DNA of 23,840 nucleotides from NCBI GenBank assembly GCA_023390395.1, contig JAEWCY010000187.1, positions 1 through 23,840 on the forward strand, in the 5' to 3' direction. The notes under the pieces are model-generated. The model was given only the letters and a program-made list of their open reading frames with translations, was not told the DNA's origin and made no database searches. The DNA comes from Pseudomonadota bacterium. GTDB taxonomy: Bacteria; Desulfobacterota; Desulfovibrionia; Desulfovibrionales; Desulfovibrionaceae. Position numbers and translations under genes: made by a program. Shown in pieces: positions 20,238-23,840 of this stretch. The stretch's first letter is position 1. Every line of letters begins with the position of its first letter.

Positions 20238-21431
20238 TTAGGATCGCAGTTCGATGGCCAGGGCCACCGCGGCGCAGGCCACGCCAAGCAGGCAGACCCC
20301 CGTCCAGCCGAAGCGGACGAAGGCCGCGGCCCCGACGGCCGAGCCCAGAGCGCCGCCCGTGAACATCACGGTCATGAACACGGTGTTGAGCCGGCTTCGC
20401 GCCGTGTCGTCCAGGGCGTAGACCCGGGTCTGGTTGGACAGCATGGCGCATTGCAGGCCGACGTCGAGCAAAAGCACCCCGCCGAGCAGCGCGGTCCAGG
20501 AAGCCTGGAACGCGGTCATGAGCGCGAAGGCGACGGCCACCGAGGCCGCGCCGGCGACCACCACCCTTCCCTTGCGCCCGCCCCCGCCGTCCGCAAGCCG
20601 GCCGGCCACGGGCGCGGCCAGCACCCCGGCCGCGCCGAGCAGCCCCAGCAGCCCGGCCACGGCGCTGCCCTGGGAAAAGGGCGGCCGCTCCAGAAACAGG
20701 CTCACCGTGGCCCAGAAGGCCACGAAGGAGCCGAAAAGCAAGCCCTGCACCAGTCCCGCCCGACGCAACGCCCGGTGACGGCGGTACAACTGCGCCAACG
20801 AGCGCAAGGTCCGGGCATAGGATATGGAAGCCGCGGGCGCAACCCTGGGCAACCGCCAGGACAGCAGCAAACCCATGGCCAGGCAGGCCGCGCCGGCCAG
20901 GGCGAACATCGTCCGCCAGCTGGCGTACTGCGTGACCAGGCCGCTTATGGTCCGGGCGAGCAGGATGCCGGTGAGCAGGCCGGCCATGACCACGCCGAGC
21001 ACCCGGCCGCGCATGCGCCCCGGGGCGAGCTGCGCTGCCATGGGCACCACCTGCTGGGCCACGGTGGCCAGGGCTCCGACGCAAAAGCTCGCAACCACGA
21101 GCATGGCGACGCTCGTGGCCGCGGCCGCGAAGCCGAGAGCCAGGGCCAGGGCGACGGCGGTCAGGAAGATGAGCCGGCGGCGCTCGAAGCAGTCGCCCAG
21201 GCACGACAGGAACAGCAGCCCGAGGGCGTAGCCGACCTGGGTGGCCACGGCCACGCCGGCCACGCCCTCGGCCCCGACGCCGAAATCCCGGGCCAGGATG
21301 CCGAGCATGGGTTGGTTATAGTAGATGCTGGCCACGAAAAGACCGGCCGCCGCGGCCATGAGCAGGATGATCCCGCCGCCCGGTTCCTTTTCCCCGGACT
21401 CGGCCGCGAGGCCGCGCGAAGCGTGAAGCAT
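20238..21431 (-). CDS. MFS transporter (drug/metabolite efflux type)
   Basis: 397 residues with about twelve membrane helices. IYYNQPMLGILARDFGV near the first helix is typical of a group of DHA1-like efflux permeases. The loop between helices 2 and 3 has the motif A-like GDCFERRRLIF, and the middle loop is basic (RSLAQLYRRHRALRRAG). GAGGAGA lies about 9 nt before the ATG at 21431. It sits between the aldo/keto reductase gene and larC on one strand, so it belongs to the lar transcription unit. The substrate is unknown: no His- or Asp-rich metal site characteristic of nickel permeases (NiCoT, HX4DH) is seen, so nickel uptake is not supported; export of a metabolite is more in line with the family. 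Confidence 0.85.
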   Translation of the reverse strand: MLHASRGLAAESGEKEPGGGIILLMAAAAGLFVASIYYNQPMLGILARDFGVGAEGVAGVAVATQVGYALGLLFLSCLGDCFERRRLIFLTAVALALALGFAAAATSVAMLVVASFCVGALATVAQQVVPMAAQLAPGRMRGRVLGVVMAGLLTGILLARTISGLVTQYASWRTMFALAGAACLAMGLLLSWRLPRVAPAASISYARTLRSLAQLYRRHRALRRAGLVQGLLFGSFVAFWATVSLFLERPPFSQGSAVAGLLGLLGAAGVLAAPVAGRLADGGGGRKGRVVVAGAASVAVAFALMTAFQASWTALLGGVLLLDVGLQCAMLSNQTRVYALDDTARSRLNTVFMTVMFTGGALGSAVGAAAFVRFGWTGVCLLGVACAAVALAIELRS

Positions 21432-21454
21432 GAAAAACCGTCTCCTCGATGCAA

Positions 21455-21481
21455 GGGGGCGGCCCTCTCCCGGCCGCCCCC
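21455..21481 (-). terminator. Intercistronic hairpin between akr and the MFS gene
   Basis: GGGGGCGGCC (21455-21464) pairs perfectly with 21472-21481 around a 7-nt loop, 36 bp past the aldo/keto reductase stop codon and about 23 bp before the MFS start. There is no U tract after it. It is probably an mRNA processing or stabilising point that lets the upstream gene be expressed more than those downstream. Confidence 0.45.
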
Positions 21482-21517
21482 GACATGCGTCGCCGTCCGG
21501 ACGGGCCGGCGGCGGAT

Positions 21518-22726
21518 TCAGTGGGGCCGGACCGTGAAGATCTTCCGGGCCTGTTCGATGCGCTGGGCCATGGCGTCGTCCTCCAGGTCGGCAACCACGG
21601 ACTTGAGCACCTCGGGTATCTCGATGTGCTGCGGACACTTCTCCAGGCACTCGCCGCAGGCCACGCACTGGGAGGCGAAGCCCGGGGCGTCCACGCCGAT
21701 GACGCCGCCGACGCTGATCGCGTACCGGAACCGCGCCGCCTCGGCGTCGCCGGACATGTGCAGGCCGTTGTAGGCGTCGAAGCACTTGGGAATCTGCACG
21801 CCCATGGGACAGGGCATGCAGTAGCCGCAGCCCGTGCAGCCGACCTTGAGCAGCTCCTTGTACTTGGCCCCGGCCCGGTCCACCAGGGCCGTCTCCGCCT
21901 CGCTCAGGGAGCCGGGCAGGGCCTGGTCGGCCACGGCGACGTTCTGGGCGACGTGCGCCTCCTCGTTCATGCCGGAAAGCAGCAGCGTGACCTCGGGGTG
22001 GTTCCACACCCAGCGCAGGGCCCACTCCACGGGGGCGCGTTTGACCGGGGCCTCGTCCCATATGGCGGCCACGGCCGGGGACTCGGCGGGCCGGGCCAGG
22101 CTGCCGCCGCGCAGGGGCTCCATGACGACCACGCCGAGCCCCCGTTCGGCGGCGTAGCGCAGGCCCTCGCTGCCGGCCTGGAACTCCTGGTCCAGGTAGT
22201 TGTACTGGATCTGGCAGAAGATCCAGGGATAGGCGTCCACGATGCGCTTGAAGTCCGGCAGCAGGCCGTGGAACGAAAAGCCCGCGTTGACGATGCGGCC
22301 GTCGGCCCGGGCCGCGTCGAGGAAGCCGGCGACGCCGTGGCCGGACACCGCGTCCCACAACGGCCCGTCCAGGGCGTGGACGAGGTAGTAGTCGATGTGG
22401 TCCGTCTCCAGGCGCTTGAGCTGCGCCTCGAGGAAACGGTCCATGTCGTCGCGGGTGTGCACGAGCCACGAGGGCAGCTTGGTGGCGAGCCTGACGCGCT
22501 CGCGGTAGCCGTCGCGCAGGGCCTTGCCGAGCAGCGGCTCGCTGGCCCCGGCGTGGTACGGCCAGGCCGTGTCCACGTAATTGACGCCCGCGTCGATGGC
22601 GGCGCGGATCTGGGCGATGGCGCGCGGCTCGTCGATGGCCCCTTCGGGCGTGGCGGGCAGGCGCATGCAGCCGAAACCGAGGATGGAGAGCTTGTCTCCG
22701 TTTTTGGGCATGGTTCTGTAGAGCAT
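21518..22726 (-). CDS. Aldo/keto reductase with C-terminal iron-sulfur domain
   Basis: 402 residues. The N-terminal 285 residues form the aldo/keto reductase TIM barrel: GFGCMRLP, D52 and Y57 (YVDTAWPYHAGASE), K83 (LATKLP) and H117 (YYLVHALD) give the usual Asp-Tyr-Lys-His tetrad. The C-terminal part has ferredoxin-type motifs C297-x2-C300-x2-C303-x2-C306-P and C354-x2-C357-x2-C360-x3-C364-P, for one or two [4Fe-4S] clusters. This fused type is common in anaerobes, and the natural substrate is generally unknown. AAAGGAGA lies 6-7 nt before the ATG. It is the first gene of the unit that runs on to the MFS transporter and larCEB, and it may act on a substrate related to that unit, though no direct sign links it to the nickel cofactor. 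Confidence 0.9.
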   Translation of the reverse strand: MLYRTMPKNGDKLSILGFGCMRLPATPEGAIDEPRAIAQIRAAIDAGVNYVDTAWPYHAGASEPLLGKALRDGYRERVRLATKLPSWLVHTRDDMDRFLEAQLKRLETDHIDYYLVHALDGPLWDAVSGHGVAGFLDAARADGRIVNAGFSFHGLLPDFKRIVDAYPWIFCQIQYNYLDQEFQAGSEGLRYAAERGLGVVVMEPLRGGSLARPAESPAVAAIWDEAPVKRAPVEWALRWVWNHPEVTLLLSGMNEEAHVAQNVAVADQALPGSLSEAETALVDRAGAKYKELLKVGCTGCGYCMPCPMGVQIPKCFDAYNGLHMSGDAEAARFRYAISVGGVIGVDAPGFASQCVACGECLEKCPQHIEIPEVLKSVVADLEDDAMAQRIEQARKIFTVRPH

Positions 22727-22868
22727 GGCGGTTCTCCTTTGGCTCCGTCTCGTTCGTCCCTGACCTCCACGGTCGGGCCGTCCCTGGAGACTCGGACTTG
22801 ATACTCCAACAAAAGGCGAGGGAGAACGCCTATTCCAGGATATTCGTTGCCTGATCCTCCGACGACAG

Positions 22869-22893
22869 AAAAAAACATCCGGCGGATCGCCGG
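22869..22893 (-). terminator. Terminator-like hairpin in the akr-MFS-lar leader region
   Basis: On the minus strand CCGGCG-ATC-CGCCGG is followed by ATG and then seven T. It is a compact intrinsic terminator in form, but it points toward the akr gene, whose start is 143 nt further on. The only gene ending upstream on this strand is not visible, so this is either an attenuator in a long leader or a stop for antisense transcription from the lemA side. Confidence 0.5.
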
Positions 22894-22952
22894 CAACGCC
22901 GCCCCGAGACGGCGGCTTGAGGGCAAACCCGGCGGCGACGCCCCGCCAAGTC

Positions 22953-22981
22953 TTGCCCGAAGCCGCCCCAGGGCTTATGGT
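22953..22981 (+). promoter_or_regulatory. Candidate sigma-70 promoter of lemA
   Basis: TTGCCC (22953-22958) and TATGGT (22976-22981) are 17 bp apart, each matching four of six consensus bases. The start codon of lemA is 35 bp past the -10 element, so the leader would be short, about 28 nt. Confidence 0.45.
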
Positions 22982-23016
22982 AGGGAATCATCAGCCCTGC
23001 CCGCCAAGGAGCGCCC

Positions 23017-23601
23017 ATGACACGACTCGCCACACTGCTTTGCGCCGTCCTGGTCCTCGCCAGCCTGTCCGGCTGCGGCTACAACCAGATGCAGACCAAC
23101 GAAGAGGCGGTCAACGCCGCCTGGGGCAACGTGGAATCCGCCCTCCAACGCCGCCTGGACCTCATCCCCAACCTGGTGGAGACGGTCAAGGGCTACGCCG
23201 CCCACGAAAAGGACACCCTGACCGCCGTGGTGGACGCCCGGGCCAAGGCCACGCAGGTCAAAATCACCCCGGACACCCTGGCCGACCCCCAGGCCATGGC
23301 CGCCTTCCAGCAGGCCCAGGGGCAGATGCAGTCGTCGCTGTCGCGCCTGCTGGCCGTGGTGGAGAACTACCCGCAGCTCAAGGCCGACCAGAACTTCCGC
23401 GACCTGCAAAACCAGCTCGAAGGCACGGAAAACCGCATCAACGTGGCCCGGCAGCGCTACAACCAGGCCGTGGAGACCTACAACGCCTCTATCCGCACCT
23501 TCCCCAACTTCATCACCAACTCCTTGATGCTCCACCTCAAGCCCAAGGAATATTTCAAGGCCGACGACGCCGCCAAACAAGCGCCCAAGGTGAAGTTTTA
23601 G
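23017..23601 (+). CDS. lemA: LemA-family lipoprotein
   Basis: 194 residues. The N-terminus is a lipoprotein signal with lipobox LSGC (C20 would be lipidated), so it sits on the periplasmic side of a membrane. The rest is the LemA domain: EAVNAAWGNVESALQRRLDLIPNLVETVKGYA (about 29-61) and ENYPQLKADQNFRDLQNQLEGTENRINVARQRYNQAVETYN (about 111-153), long helices with few turns. LemA proteins are widespread and their molecular role is not settled. AAGGAG lies 7 nt before the ATG. LemA genes are often followed by a TPM-domain gene; here the next 239 bp to the window edge hold no gene, so that partner, if present, lies further on. Confidence 0.93.
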   Translation: MTRLATLLCAVLVLASLSGCGYNQMQTNEEAVNAAWGNVESALQRRLDLIPNLVETVKGYAAHEKDTLTAVVDARAKATQVKITPDTLADPQAMAAFQQAQGQMQSSLSRLLAVVENYPQLKADQNFRDLQNQLEGTENRINVARQRYNQAVETYNASIRTFPNFITNSLMLHLKPKEYFKADDAAKQAPKVKF

Positions 23602-23625
23602 GAAGACGAAGAGTGCCTCCGGCGG

Positions 23626-23666
23626 CCGGGGGGCATGATGCCCCCCGGACCCCCTCCAAGGGGGGT
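23626..23666 (+). repeat. Two-hairpin repeat, copy 1 (after lemA)
   Basis: Hairpin A: CCGGGGGGCAT (23626-23636) with its exact complement 23638-23648. Hairpin B: ACCCCCT (23649-23655) with AGGGGGGT (23659-23666). It begins 25 bp past the lemA stop codon and may also end the lemA transcript, though no T run follows. The form is like the short GC-rich extragenic repeats scattered in Desulfovibrionaceae genomes. Confidence 0.55.
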
Positions 23667-23801
23667 ATGGACACCGTCGGCGGCGATGCAGTCGAAGCGC
23701 CGAATAGACGACAAGACGAGTTCATTGCGGAGGCCCGATGCCAGTTTTCCCCCATGCCAGCCCTTCCGGGCGACGCGACAGCATCGCGACGGCCCCCCCC
23801 T

Positions 23802-23840
23802 CCCCCCTTTCGGGAGGTCCAGGAGGGGCAGTGCCCCTCC
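23802..23840 (-). repeat. Two-hairpin repeat, copy 2, inverted (cut by the window edge)
   Basis: Read on the plus strand this is CCCCCCTTT-CGGGAGGTCC, then GGAGGGGCA-G-TGCCCCTCC (23822-23830 with 23832-23840). It matches the reverse complement of copy 1 in order and in most bases: C6-TT, a G-rich arm, GGTCC, then a G-rich/GCA...TGC C-rich palindrome. Copies 1 and 2 are therefore in opposite orientation, about 135 bp apart. Confidence 0.5.

Larger units (their letters stand above)
22727..23016. promoter_or_regulatory. Divergent intergenic region akr / lemA
   Basis: 290 bp with no gene. It holds a lemA promoter candidate, a minus-strand terminator-like hairpin with T7, and a second hairpin (22898-22903 with 22911-22916). 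A weak minus-strand promoter guess for the akr unit is TTCTCC (22826-22821) and TATCAA (22803-22798) with 17 bp between, matching the consensus only partly. Confidence 0.5.
23602..23840. other. Gene-free right end of the window
   Basis: 239 bp after lemA. No convincing reading frame or promoter was seen. It contains two related hairpin repeats in opposite orientation, at 23626-23666 and 23802-23840, listed separately; the second runs to the window edge. The sequence between them has no clear signal. Confidence 0.6.

Noticed and set aside
20238..21431. Nickel permease to supply LarC.
   Set aside because: The protein has MFS efflux-type features and no HX4DH or similar nickel-transport motif.
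22727..22900. NiCo-type or other known riboswitch ahead of the lar unit.
   Set aside because: I could not recognise the conserved core of any known riboswitch; only generic hairpins are present.
1..23840. tRNA, rRNA, insertion sequences and replication origin.
   Set aside because: No cloverleaf with CCA-type end, rRNA signature, transposase or DnaA-box cluster was seen on either strand.

Overview
This GC-rich window looks like chromosome from a sulfate-reducing deltaproteobacterium of the Desulfovibrionaceae (Desulfovibrio or Solidesulfovibrio type). The main evidence is a complete hmc operon, with a 16-haem cytochrome and its membrane redox partners. A family-typical TunR-like regulator and PAS kinases carrying cysteine motifs support the assignment. 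Species cannot be named from the sequence alone.

Layout. 1-521: C-terminal part of an unrecognised plus-strand protein. 509-2176 (minus): soluble GAF-PAS histidine kinase whose 3' end overlaps that gene. 2602-12463 (all minus): the core of the window. Reading in the direction of transcription it is hmcA, hmcB, hmcC, hmcD (44 residues), hmcE, hmcF, a tandem universal stress protein, a single-domain response regulator, and a REC-PAS-PAS histidine kinase. Two strong hairpins, one with A7/T7 arms, lie between the stress protein and the regulator and probably end or attenuate the hmc transcript.

12464-12763 is a divergent control region with two operator-like dyads and a structured hmcA leader. 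To its right, on the plus strand, are a TunR-like regulator (catalytically dead tyrosine-recombinase fold plus two molybdate/tungstate-binding TOBE domains), a membrane histidine kinase whose periplasmic part carries CxxCH and CxxxxCH haem-c motifs, and a second single-domain response regulator paralogous to the first. The hmc operon is therefore bracketed by two kinase/receiver modules. The kinases share an uncommon C-x10-C-x2-C-P motif in a PAS domain. My working inference is a redox- and metal-responsive circuit governing transmembrane electron flow through Hmc.

17107-22726 (minus): an apparent operon of an Fe-S aldo/keto reductase, an MFS transporter, larC, larE and larB. The three lar genes make the nickel-pincer nucleotide cofactor; larA, the usual client enzyme, is not in the window. 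LarC is an unbroken fusion with a very long His-rich insert. 23017-23601 (plus): a LemA-family lipoprotein. The right end, 23602-23840, holds no gene but has two related two-hairpin repeats in opposite orientation, the second cut by the window edge.

No rRNA, tRNA, CRISPR array, insertion sequence or replication origin was recognised.
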